Below are positions 1 to 9,815 of a DNA stretch of 64,000 nt, piece after piece; the first letter of the stretch is position 1; each line of letters starts with the position of its first letter. A model generated the notes under the pieces. That model did no database searches and had not been told where the DNA came from. It saw only the letters and a list, made by a program, of their open reading frames with translations. Made by a program: the position numbers and the translations under genes. The DNA lies in contig NZ_AWZT01000024.1 of NCBI RefSeq assembly GCF_000472525.1, positions 34,623 through 98,622 on the forward strand. The letters are read 5' to 3'. This DNA comes from Paraburkholderia dilworthii. GTDB lineage: Bacteria; Pseudomonadota; Gammaproteobacteria; Burkholderiales; Burkholderiaceae.

Positions 1-95
1 ATGATGCGGGCAACGAGGTTTCATGTACGGCAGCAACGCGAGCGCCATGTCCCACATGTTCGTGGAGCAACACGCAGGACATGGCGCGCGGCTCA
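1..95. other. window edge, no gene start recognised
   Basis: This is the stretch downstream of gsiB. In the E. coli-type order gsiC would follow on the minus strand, but no start codon with a permease-like N-terminus is visible here, so the permease gene probably begins left of the window. Confidence 0.4.
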
Positions 96-1658
96 TTACT
101 TGATCGCGATTTCGTCGAAATTGAACGAACCGTCCGGCGCGACATAAGCACCCGACAGGCGCTTGCTGCGCGCATACACGACCTTTTCCTTGACGAGGAA
201 AATCCACGGCGCGTCGGCCCAGATGCGTTTCTGCGCGTCGGTGTAGAGCGCGGCCTTCTTCGTACGATCGGTGGTTTCGAGCGCCTGCTTCAGATCTCCG
301 TCGACGGTATCGTTCTTGTAGTACGCGGTGTTGACCATCTTCGGCGGGAACGAGACCGACGCGAGAAGCGGCGTGATCGCCCAGTCGGCTTCGCCCGTCG
401 ACGACGACCAACCCGCGTAATACATACGCACCGGCGCAGTAGCCGCGTCCTGCGCGCTCTCCACCTTCGCGACGCGCTGACCCGCCTCCAGCGCCTCGAC
501 CTGCGCCTTGATGCCGACTTGCGCCAGTTGCTGCTGCACGAACTGAATGACCTTCTGCGCGGTCGAGTAGTTATACGCGGACCACAGCGTGGTTTCGAAG
601 CCGTTCGGATAGCCCGCTTCCTTCAGCAACGCGCGGGCCTTCGCCGGATCGTACGGCCAGGGACCGAGCTTCACTGCGTAGTCGACGCCTTGCGGCACCA
701 CGCCGTCCGCGGGCGTGGCGTAACCCGAGAATACGACCTTCGTGAGCGCTTCCTTGTTGACCGCGTAGTTCAAAGCCTCACGCACCTTCGGATTGTCGAA
801 GGGCTTCTGGTTCATGTTCAGGCTGATATAACGCTGAATGATCGACGGCGATGCGATGAGGTCGACCTTCGGGCTCGACTGCAATTGCGCGGCCTGCTCG
901 AACGGCACCTGGAACGCGAAGTCCGCCTCGCCGGTGCGCATCAATGCGGCGCGCGTGTTGTTGTCGACCACCGGCTTCCAGTCGATCGCGTCGATCTTCG
1001 GGTAGCCCTTCTTCCAGTAGCCGGCAAACTTCTTCACTGTCAGATCGCCCGCCGGGTCCCACTTCACGAATTCGAACGGACCGGTGCCGACCGGATGGAA
1101 TGCAATATCCTTGCCGTATTTCTTCAGCGCGTCCGGCGAAATCATCACCGCCGACGGATGCGCGAGCACGTTGACGAATGCCGAGAACGGCGCCTTCAGC
1201 GTGATCTTCACCGTGTACGGATCGACCACTTCGGTCTTCTCGATGCGGTTGAACATGTTGTAGCGCTTCAGCTTGTTCGCCGGATCCGTCACGCGGTCGA
1301 AGTTCGCTTTGACTGCGGCGGCGTTGAAGTCGGTGCCGTCCTGGAACTTCACGCCGTGACGCAGCTTGAACGTGTAGACGCGCGCGTCCGGGCTCGCTTC
1401 GTAGCTATCGGCCAGCACGTTGACGAGCTTCATGTCCTTGTCGAAGCCGAAAAGCCCTTGATAGAACGACTTCGCGACAGCTTGCGAGAGCGTGTCGTTG
1501 GCATCGTACGGATCCAGCGTGGTGAAGGTGGAGGCGACGGCCATCACCGCGGTTGTTTCCGCGTGCGCCACATTGCCCGCGAGCATCGCGAACATTACCG
1601 CGCCGCCGCTGATCAGCGCGCGCACACGAAACGTAGAAGACGGGACCAGCAGGTTCAT
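96..1658 (-). CDS. gsiB: peptide/glutathione ABC transporter substrate-binding protein (GsiB-like)
   Basis: A 520-residue periplasmic solute-binding protein of the SBP_bac_5 family (DppA/OppA/GsiB). Residues 1-33 form a signal peptide with a hydrophobic core, ending at an AHA cleavage motif. The mature N-terminus has the family pattern TTLDPYDANDT, followed by ARVYTFKLRHGVKFQDG and a DPAKARALLKEAGYPNG segment near residue 340. The start ATG is preceded by TGGAG. It lies 150 bp downstream of gsiA on the same strand, behind iaaA, which is the order of the E. coli iaaA-gsiABCD glutathione-import operon. The exact ligand (glutathione or another peptide) is inferred from this synteny, since sequence alone does not separate GsiB from DppA-type proteins. 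The permease genes are outside the window. Confidence 0.85.
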   Translation of the reverse strand: MNLLVPSSTFRVRALISGGAVMFAMLAGNVAHAETTAVMAVASTFTTLDPYDANDTLSQAVAKSFYQGLFGFDKDMKLVNVLADSYEASPDARVYTFKLRHGVKFQDGTDFNAAAVKANFDRVTDPANKLKRYNMFNRIEKTEVVDPYTVKITLKAPFSAFVNVLAHPSAVMISPDALKKYGKDIAFHPVGTGPFEFVKWDPAGDLTVKKFAGYWKKGYPKIDAIDWKPVVDNNTRAALMRTGEADFAFQVPFEQAAQLQSSPKVDLIASPSIIQRYISLNMNQKPFDNPKVREALNYAVNKEALTKVVFSGYATPADGVVPQGVDYAVKLGPWPYDPAKARALLKEAGYPNGFETTLWSAYNYSTAQKVIQFVQQQLAQVGIKAQVEALEAGQRVAKVESAQDAATAPVRMYYAGWSSSTGEADWAITPLLASVSFPPKMVNTAYYKNDTVDGDLKQALETTDRTKKAALYTDAQKRIWADAPWIFLVKEKVVYARSKRLSGAYVAPDGSFNFDEIAIK

Positions 1659-1808
1659 GAGTTGGCTCCAGGCTGCGAAATAAAATGGTTTAAGTTGCTG
1701 CGAGACGATTTGCTTTGCGTTGTTGCGTAGGGTTTGCGTCAGCTTTGCGCCGAGTTTGTATCGCTTGTTGCTTGCGTTACGCGCCTGGCTTGCTGCTCTC
1801 GTCGCGGT

Positions 1809-3731
<1,923 letters not shown>

Positions 3732-3790
3732 GATGGTTCCTTTGAATTCGAACGCGCTAGCGGGTGTTCAACAATGTTCAGGGTAACGAG

Positions 3791-4786
3791 CTAACGGTAG
3801 ATCGCGGTCACCGGCGCTTCGCCAAGACGCGCGAAACCGCGGTACATGCCCTCGGTATTGAACGGCAGCGCGATGTTGCCGCGTGCGTCGACGGCGATCA
3901 GACCGCCGCGACCGTCGATCTTCGGCAGACGGTTCATCACCACATCATCCGCGGCTTCCTGCAACGTCACTTTGCGGTAGGCCATTTGGGCGGCGACGTC
4001 GTAAGCCGCGACCATGCGCATGAACATTTCGCCCGAGCCCGTGGTCGAGACCGCGCAGGTCGCGTCGTCTGCATAGCAGCCCGCGCCGATTAGCGGCGTA
4101 TCGCCCACGCGTCCGATCTGTTTGTTGGTGACGCCGCCCGTCGATGTGGCCGCCGCCACGTGGCCGTCCTGATCGAGCGCGACCGCGCCGACAGTGCCGA
4201 ATTTGCGGTTCGGATCAATCGGCTCGTGCGGCGTGGGATCGTTCCTGTCGGTAGCCGGCGATGAAGCCGCGAGCGTCGCGCCGTCGTGATCGAGCATCGC
4301 GCGTTGCTGATCTCGCGCGAGCAGCCATTGACGATGACGCGCTTCGGTATCGAAGTATTCCGGCTCGACGAATTCGAGTCCTTGCGCGGCCGCGAAGCTT
4401 TCCGCGCCTTCGCCGGTGAACAGCACATGCTCGCTGCACTCGAGCACGCGGCGCGCCGCCATAATCGGATTGCGCACGCGCTTCACGCAGCAGATCGCGC
4501 CGGCTTCGAGCGTGCTGCCGTCCATGATCGCCGCGTCGAGTTCATGCGTGCCGGCCGCCGTGTAGACCGCGCCTCGGCCGGCGTTGAAAAGTGGACAGTC
4601 TTCGAGCAGTCGCACGGCTACGCTGACCGCGTCGAGTGCGCTACCGCCGTCTGCGAGTACACGCTGGCCGGCAGCAAGCGCTGCGTGCAAGGCCGCGTGA
4701 TACTCAGCCTCAGCGCCGGCCGACAGCGACGCGCGCAGGATCGTGCCCGCGCCACCATGAATGGCAATGACTGCGTTGGTGTTCAT
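3791..4786 (-). CDS. iaaA: isoaspartyl peptidase / plant-type L-asparaginase
   Basis: A 331-residue N-terminal-nucleophile hydrolase that removes isoaspartyl residues from peptides and hydrolyses asparagine. The N-terminal IHGGAGT (9-15) and the maturation motif FGTVGAVAL are visible. Autocleavage before T198 would expose the catalytic threonine. The TSTGG segment (219-223) and a downstream GAGCYAD loop, which contact the substrate in this family, follow. The length matches the family (about 320). Its ATG overlaps the stop of the RpiR-type regulator gene by 4 bp, and gsiA follows after 59 bp, so the regulator, peptidase and transporter look like one operon. In E. coli the same gene heads gsiABCD, supporting a role in degrading imported peptides. 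Confidence 0.93.
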   Translation of the reverse strand: MNTNAVIAIHGGAGTILRASLSAGAEAEYHAALHAALAAGQRVLADGGSALDAVSVAVRLLEDCPLFNAGRGAVYTAAGTHELDAAIMDGSTLEAGAICCVKRVRNPIMAARRVLECSEHVLFTGEGAESFAAAQGLEFVEPEYFDTEARHRQWLLARDQQRAMLDHDGATLAASSPATDRNDPTPHEPIDPNRKFGTVGAVALDQDGHVAAATSTGGVTNKQIGRVGDTPLIGAGCYADDATCAVSTTGSGEMFMRMVAAYDVAAQMAYRKVTLQEAADDVVMNRLPKIDGRGGLIAVDARGNIALPFNTEGMYRGFARLGEAPVTAIYR

Positions 4787-5862
4787 CGTTTGAGCTTGGG
4801 TTTTGCGTGGGTGGTGCGGGGTTTTGCAATTGCGCTTGCAACGGTGGTCACGGCTGCGGCCTCAAGCGGGGCTTCAAGCGCTGCGCCCGCCTTCGCGCGC
4901 CCTACCGTACGCTCAGTACGCGCCGTGCGCGCCGGTTCGCGCGCGGCAACGCCCGCCGCACTCGAGGATGCGGACAGCGGATCAGTGAGCCACGGCAACA
5001 CGAACTCGGTGACTTCGGCGGCCGCCTTCACCGAACGCTTCGCGCGGTAAGCGACTGCGTCGCATAGCGCTTCGATTACGGCCAGCACGGCAGCATCCGC
5101 ATTCGCCGCGAGCCGGCGTTCGGAGCGCACGTATAACGAAAGGTCGGCGAACTGTGCGAGCGGCGAGCGCGGGCCGTCGGTCAGCGCTAGCACGCGTGCG
5201 CCCCGAGTGGCCGCACGGCGCGCGAGTTCGATGGTGTCGTCGACATAACGCGGGAAGGCTATGCCGATGACCAGGTCGCCCTTGCCGCAATTGAACAGAC
5301 GCCGCGCCGCATGCGACGGTCCGCCGATGAACGCGAGCGATTGGACGTTGTCGTGATACGCCATCAGGCCGTGCTCCATCAGCCCGGCGAGGAACGCGCT
5401 CGTCCCCGCGCCCAGCACGAAGACGCGCCGCGCGGCAAGGATCGCTTCGACCGCGGTCTCGGCAGCGGCGGTATCGATCGCCGTGCGTGTCAGGTGCAGA
5501 TTGTTGGCCGCCTGTTCGAGCGACGCGTCCACGACGTCGTCGCCCGCAGCGAGCGACTCCTGCGCGCTGCGCAGTCGCTCGACCGGAGCGAGCGTCGCCT
5601 CGAAGCCGCGCACGAGCGCCTCGCGAAACTGCGGATAGCCGTCGAACCCGAGCGCGCGGGCAAAGCGGTTCGCCGTCGCCACAGATGCGCCCACCACGCT
5701 CGCCAGTTCGTCGATCCGCATGGTGGCCGCGCGAAACAGATTCGCCAGCACGTACTCGCCCATCCGCCGATGAATGGGCGTAAGCGTAGGCATGGCCGCC
5801 TCGATGCGCGCGGCGATGGCCTGCTCGGCCGGACTGGATGCAACGGACGGTTGATGAATCAT
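4783..5862 (-). CDS. MurR/RpiR family transcriptional regulator
   Basis: A 359-residue regulator with an N-terminal RpiR-type helix-turn-helix (about residues 15-85, containing ELASVVGASVATANRFARALG) and a SIS sugar/phosphate-isomerase-like effector domain (about 120-255, containing VFVLGAGTSAFLAGLMEHGL and VIGIAFPRYVDDT). Family members bind palindromes near their own promoter and respond to a phosphorylated ligand. The last roughly 70 residues are an unusual Ala/Arg/Thr-rich tail not expected in this family. I chose ATG at 5862 because the HTH begins soon after it. A TTG nine codons upstream (5889) is also open. Its stop overlaps the iaaA start. It probably controls the peptide-uptake operon that it heads. 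Confidence 0.82.
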   Translation of the reverse strand: MIHQPSVASSPAEQAIAARIEAAMPTLTPIHRRMGEYVLANLFRAATMRIDELASVVGASVATANRFARALGFDGYPQFREALVRGFEATLAPVERLRSAQESLAAGDDVVDASLEQAANNLHLTRTAIDTAAAETAVEAILAARRVFVLGAGTSAFLAGLMEHGLMAYHDNVQSLAFIGGPSHAARRLFNCGKGDLVIGIAFPRYVDDTIELARRAATRGARVLALTDGPRSPLAQFADLSLYVRSERRLAANADAAVLAVIEALCDAVAYRAKRSVKAAAEVTEFVLPWLTDPLSASSSAAGVAAREPARTARTERTVGRAKAGAALEAPLEAAAVTTVASAIAKPRTTHAKPKLKR

Positions 5863-5948
5863 GCGGGCGAAACAACGCGGTAGGCGCAATAAGCGCGGTA
5901 GTTCTCAGCGAAGGCCAGTTGCCTCGGGACGTAAGCGGAATGCATGAA

Positions 5949-5990
5949 AGTATATTTACATGGAAATCGTCCGAGAAAAAATTCATTTTC
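5949..5990 (-). promoter_or_regulatory. candidate promoter and RpiR operator of the iaaA-gsi operon
   Basis: On the minus strand, TATACT (5949-5954) forms a -10 box with TTCTCG 17 bp upstream as a weak -35. A palindrome GAAAA-N6-TTTTC (5975-5990) overlaps the -35 side. Its AT richness contrasts with the GC-rich surroundings, and its location directly upstream of an RpiR-family gene fits an autoregulatory operator. Assignment to this regulator is inference. Confidence 0.4.
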
Positions 5991-6037
5991 ATTTTCCAGG
6001 GTTTGCCCTGGCGCTCGTGATGCGCTGAGGTTGATCT

Positions 6038-7288
6038 TCAGCAAGCCGTGGCGCGTTCTTCGGGAATGCGTGCGAGCCGCGCCGCGGGCGACATCGCGAT
6101 GATCGACGCCTGCACGAGAAAGGCCGCTGCGGCGGCGACGAGACAGGCGTCCATGTTCCAGCGCGCGCTGATTACCGCGCCGAGCAGTGCGCCCGCAGGT
6201 CGCGCGCCGTAGGTGGCCGTGCTGTTCAGCGCGGAGACGCGGCCCATCATCCGTTGCGGCGTAATGGCCTGACGCAGCGTAGTCGAGCCGACCACCCACA
6301 GGATCGGTCCGGCGCCTAGCAGGAAGAAACTGAGCAGCGCAAGCCAGAACGACGGCGCAACGAGCGTCCCCACCATCACCAGCGAGGCCAGCAAGCCGCA
6401 CGATGGCCCGATCAGCAGCACGCGCCCGAACGCGAGGCGTCGCGCGATGGCGGGCGCGGCCAGTGCGCCGCACACCATGCCGACGCCATACGCGCCAAGT
6501 GTGATACCTACCGCCGATGCGCTCAGCGCCAACCGATGCACCGCGTACGGCACATACACCGCTTGCAGCACGAAGAAACCGAGGTTGAAAAACACGGCCG
6601 TCGCGAGCATGGGAAGCAGCAGCGCGTCGCGCACCACGAAGCGCGTGCCCTCGCGCAACTCCAGCATGAAGTGACGTGCGGGCGCTGCCGCGCGAGGCGG
6701 TTCGTGCAGTCCCGCGAGCAAGCCCACGGTGAGCGCCGACAGCGCGGCCGCGCAGCCGTATGCCCAGCCCGCGCCGATCCAGCCGACAAGCAGGCCGCCA
6801 AGCGCCGGTCCCGCCGAATACGCGACGCTGCGTGCAAGTTCCAGGCGGCCGTTCGCGCTGGCGTACGCTTCGCGCGAGACGATCGACGGCACGAGCGAAG
6901 GCGCCGCAACGTTATAGGCAACCGTACCGGTCGCGGCAATGAAGCCGAGCGCGGCGAGTAACGGCAGATCCAACGCATGCGTCATCAGAAGCAGCAGCAC
7001 ACACAGCATGGCGACGACACGCACGCTTTCGGCGAGCGCCATCAACGTGCGGCGCGAGCGGCGGTCGGCCCACACGCCAAGGGGAATCGACAGCAACAGG
7101 AAGGGCAACGTCTGTGCTGTCTGTAGAAGACCCGTGCCGCGTGCGTCGGCGCCGAGCGCGAAGACAGCAACCAGCGGCGCGGCCGCGAGGCTGATCTGTT
7201 CGGCGGATTGTGCGACGAGATTGGACCACGCGAGCCGCTGGAAAGCGGCCGGCAAACGGACACTGGATGAAGACGACGTGGCTTGCAT
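6038..7288 (-). CDS. MFS transporter, EntS/MFS_3-type exporter
   Basis: A 416-residue inner-membrane protein with about 12 hydrophobic segments. The loop between TM2 and TM3 has the MFS motif GVWADRRSRRTLM. The N-terminus (FQRLAWSNLVAQSAEQISLAAAPLVA) and the segment NGRLELARSVAYSAGPALGG are typical of the EntS/MFS_3 drug and siderophore exporter subgroup. Start at ATG 7288 is favoured because GGAG lies 6 bases upstream. The longer frame to 7321 has no ribosome site. It is not in the same transcript as the RpiR regulator (150 bp gap containing a promoter) and is divergent from rsuA. The substrate cannot be told from sequence. Confidence 0.82.
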   Translation of the reverse strand: MQATSSSSSVRLPAAFQRLAWSNLVAQSAEQISLAAAPLVAVFALGADARGTGLLQTAQTLPFLLLSIPLGVWADRRSRRTLMALAESVRVVAMLCVLLLLMTHALDLPLLAALGFIAATGTVAYNVAAPSLVPSIVSREAYASANGRLELARSVAYSAGPALGGLLVGWIGAGWAYGCAAALSALTVGLLAGLHEPPRAAAPARHFMLELREGTRFVVRDALLLPMLATAVFFNLGFFVLQAVYVPYAVHRLALSASAVGITLGAYGVGMVCGALAAPAIARRLAFGRVLLIGPSCGLLASLVMVGTLVAPSFWLALLSFFLLGAGPILWVVGSTTLRQAITPQRMMGRVSALNSTATYGARPAGALLGAVISARWNMDACLVAAAAAFLVQASIIAMSPAARLARIPEERATAC

Positions 7289-7380
7289 CGATGGCTCCGG
7301 CAACGGAATAGGAGCCATCATCGTGGCCGCGATCTCGCCGCGGGACGCCTCGCTTCTTGCGGTGTTATTCTTCGCTCGCC

Positions 7381-8091
7381 ATGAATCTCGAAAGCATTCT
7401 CTTTACCCAGGGCTTCGGCTCGCGCCGGCAGTGTCGCGCGCTGATCGGCGACGCGCGGGTGAGCATCGGCGGCACGGTGTGCACCGACCCCGACGCCGAC
7501 TTACCTACCGACGACCCATCGTTCTCGTTCAGCGTCGACGGCGTGGTGTGGCCGTATCGCGAACGCGCCTATCTGCTGCTCAACAAGCCGGCCGGCTACG
7601 AGTGCTCGCGCGATCCGCAGCATCACTTGAGCGTGTTCAGTCTGCTGCCGCCGCAGTTCGCCGGGCGCGGCGTGCAATGCGTGGGCCGGCTCGACCAGGA
7701 CACGACCGGCCTCCTGCTTCTCTCCGACGACGGCAAGTTCGTCCATCTGTTCACGTCGCCGAAACGCAAGGTGCCGAAGGTGTACATCGCGACGACCCGT
7801 CATCCGCTCGACGACGCGCAACTGAGTGCGCTGCGCAATGGCGTGCTGCTGCACGGCGAGTCGAAGCCGGTCGCGGCGGTCGAAGCTCATGCGCGCGGCG
7901 AGCACGCGTTGGCGCTCACGGTGATGGAAGGCAAGTATCACCAGGTCAAGCGGATGATCGCGGCGGCCGGCAACCGTTGTGAAGCGCTGCATCGCGAACG
8001 GATCGGCGGACTCATATTGCCCTCGACGCTCGCACCGGGCGCATGGCAATGGCTCGATGAAACCGAACTCGGACTTTTACGGAGCGGGTAA
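7381..8091 (+). CDS. rsuA: 16S rRNA pseudouridine(516) synthase
   Basis: A 236-residue enzyme that isomerises a uridine of 16S rRNA. The N-terminal S4 RNA-binding domain (residues 1-45, GFGSRRQCRALIGDARVSIGG) is followed by the catalytic domain with YLLLNKPAGYECS (64-76) and motif II GRLDQDTTGLLLLSDDG, in which D105 is the expected nucleophile. EGKYHQVKRMIAAAGN near 180-195 is the conserved C-terminal motif III. Length matches the family (about 231). Start ATG 7381 is chosen because the S4 domain begins there. No strong Shine-Dalgarno is visible. It is divergent from the MFS gene and stands alone on this strand. Confidence 0.9.
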   Translation: MNLESILFTQGFGSRRQCRALIGDARVSIGGTVCTDPDADLPTDDPSFSFSVDGVVWPYRERAYLLLNKPAGYECSRDPQHHLSVFSLLPPQFAGRGVQCVGRLDQDTTGLLLLSDDGKFVHLFTSPKRKVPKVYIATTRHPLDDAQLSALRNGVLLHGESKPVAAVEAHARGEHALALTVMEGKYHQVKRMIAAAGNRCEALHRERIGGLILPSTLAPGAWQWLDETELGLLRSG

Positions 8092-8257
8092 ACCGGTACG
8101 GTCCGCGTAACCCTCTGAATAGAACGGAACATAAATGTTCGCGGGCATACACTCGAGCGACGTGGCATGCGTTTGACGCTGCGTCGCAGCATGCTCTTCG
8201 TCATTGCTCCCTCTATACTCGTCTAAACAATGACTACAAAGAGTTCAAGGAGGGGCG

Positions 8258-8446
8258 ATGATTGTCCACAACGGAATCATGAACTCGCACGTAATGGTGA
8301 CGTTTGTGTGCCTGGGCTTGCTGATGATCGGCGGGCTGCTGGTCGCTATGCGGCTGCGGCACAGATACCATCCGAATCTGATCGGTGCGCTGATCGGCGC
8401 AATGCTGTGTTTCGTGCTGCTGGAGGCACTGCCGGCGCTGACCTGA
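8258..8446 (+). CDS. small two-helix membrane protein of unknown function
   Basis: A 62-residue ORF with a strong ribosome binding site (AAGGAGG ending a few bases before ATG). Two hydrophobic helices are visible (about residues 12-31, VMVTFVCLGLLMIGGLLVAM, and 42-59), separated by the charged stretch RLRHRYHP. A TATACT box (8214-8219) could serve as -10 of its own promoter, but no good -35 was found. The strong Shine-Dalgarno and clear membrane pattern make a real gene likely. I do not recognise the family and propose no function. Confidence 0.6.
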   Translation: MIVHNGIMNSHVMVTFVCLGLLMIGGLLVAMRLRHRYHPNLIGALIGAMLCFVLLEALPALT

Positions 8447-8635
8447 CGGACGAGACGCGCCGTACTGCGTGGCCTGCGCGGCTGCGCTTTGTAAAGCATG
8501 CCGGCGCGATATACAGCACAGCGCGTTCTGCTACCGCGTCGTAGTTGTTTTCGCGGCACGGCGGCGACGTGCCGCTCATACCTTGCGTCCAGTCATGCTT
8601 CATGCCTTCCGTCATGCCTTCCATCGCGCCTTCTC

Positions 8636-9700
8636 TCATGCGCTCGGCACGCCCGCCGCTTCGCGCAAAAAATCCTCGACGCTCGGATAACGCAAGCGCA
8701 CGCCCAGTTCTTCTTTCAGGCGGCGATTGATGAGCCGTCTCGACTCACGCATGAACGACAGCAAGGTGGGCTCGATCTGCTCTTCGGCTTGCGCTCGCGT
8801 GATGCGCGGCGCGCGTGCCAAACCGAACGTATCGGCGACGAGATCGAAGTACTCGCCCATTTTCAGCGACGAGTCGTCGGACGCGTGAATGACGCGCGCC
8901 GGCCGGCCATGAGTCGCGAGGCGCACGAGAATGGCGGCGAGGTCGTCCGCATGAATGTGGTTCGTGTAGACGTCGTCGGCATCGGCGAGCGCAGGCGTGC
9001 CTTTTTCAAGCCGCGCAAGCGGCAGGCGGTTGGCCGCATAGATGCCCGGAATCCGCGCAACGCTCGCGACAACAGCGCCGCGAGCGGTCGCGCGTCGCAA
9101 TTGCTGCTCGGCCGACACGCGACGTTTCGCGCGCGCATTGGCCGGCGCGGTGACATGCGTCTCGTCGATCCACGCACCGCCACAATCGCCGTAGACGCCC
9201 GTCGTGCTCGCATAAACGAAGCGCAGCGGCGCGCGCGAAGCGGCGGCGCGGCGAAGGCCGTCGGGTACAATATTGGCTGGTTCCGCTTGTGTCCGTGCTT
9301 GTGCCCATGAAGCGCGCGTGCGGCGCAAGCGCCCGACCGGCGCGATAGCGGCGCGTGCCCCACTTGCCCCACGCGAGCGAGGCATCGCATGATCGCGGCG
9401 CTTAGCCAGGGTAGCAAGCAACGCGCGGGTGCGGCGGTCGTCGTCGCCGGTTTTCTGCGGCGGCGCAAGATGCAGCACCGTGGGCGCGAGGCCCGCGAGC
9501 CGTTTCAGGCTGCGGCGTTCGTCGAGATCGCCGACCAGCGGCGAGACGCCTGCGGCACGCAATTCGGCGCTGCGCCCGGCGTGGCTGGTCAATGCGAAGA
9601 CGTGGGCGCGCGGCAGAAGCAGGGGCAGGCAGCGCATGCCGACATCGCCGCAACCTACGATCAACACGCGCGGTCGGCGGAAGTTTCGTGTCGCTTTCAT
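8636..9700 (-). CDS. NAD(P)-dependent oxidoreductase, SDR/epimerase-like (YeeZ type)
   Basis: A 354-residue protein with a Rossmann N-terminus (VLIVGCGDVGMRCLPLLL, about residues 12-29) and the extended-SDR active-site region VYASTTGVYGDCGG (about 168-181), where Y176 would be the catalytic Tyr. Further along are RIPGIYAANRLPL and VYTNHIHADDLAAIL, which are common in nucleoside-sugar-epimerase-like proteins. Between the Rossmann start and the active site is an Arg/Ala-rich insert (about 100-160) of low complexity. Start ATG 9700 is chosen because the Rossmann motif begins 10 residues later. The longer frame adds no conserved sequence. Substrate is unknown. It is divergent from the reductase gene at 9816. 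Confidence 0.72.
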   Translation of the reverse strand: MKATRNFRRPRVLIVGCGDVGMRCLPLLLPRAHVFALTSHAGRSAELRAAGVSPLVGDLDERRSLKRLAGLAPTVLHLAPPQKTGDDDRRTRALLATLAKRRDHAMPRSRGASGARAAIAPVGRLRRTRASWAQARTQAEPANIVPDGLRRAAASRAPLRFVYASTTGVYGDCGGAWIDETHVTAPANARAKRRVSAEQQLRRATARGAVVASVARIPGIYAANRLPLARLEKGTPALADADDVYTNHIHADDLAAILVRLATHGRPARVIHASDDSSLKMGEYFDLVADTFGLARAPRITRAQAEEQIEPTLLSFMRESRRLINRRLKEELGVRLRYPSVEDFLREAAGVPSA

Positions 9701-9745
9701 GGTGCACGCATTGTAGCCGTCAAGCGCTGCGGGCACCGGGCGACC

Positions 9746-9769
9746 CCGACTATCCGACTATCCGACTAT
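9746..9769. repeat. octanucleotide tandem repeat (3 copies)
   Basis: Three perfect copies of CCGACTAT lie in the 115-bp gap between the SDR gene and the reductase gene, about 45 bp before the reductase start. Such arrays can vary in copy number by slippage. No role is shown. Confidence 0.8.
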
Positions 9770-9815
9770 CCCTGTATCCGTTAACGATTACCGACTTTTC
9801 GACTTCGAACACTCT

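Noticed and set aside
81..1730. 549-codon plus-strand frame opposite gsiB
   Set aside because: It is the Arg/His-rich antisense shadow of a clear binding-protein gene. High G+C coding DNA keeps antisense frames open. No ribosome site or family motif.
8636..9700. Possible frameshift around the Arg/Ala-rich insert of the SDR protein
   Set aside because: The frame is continuous and conserved motifs on both sides are in the same frame. A low-complexity insert is simpler.
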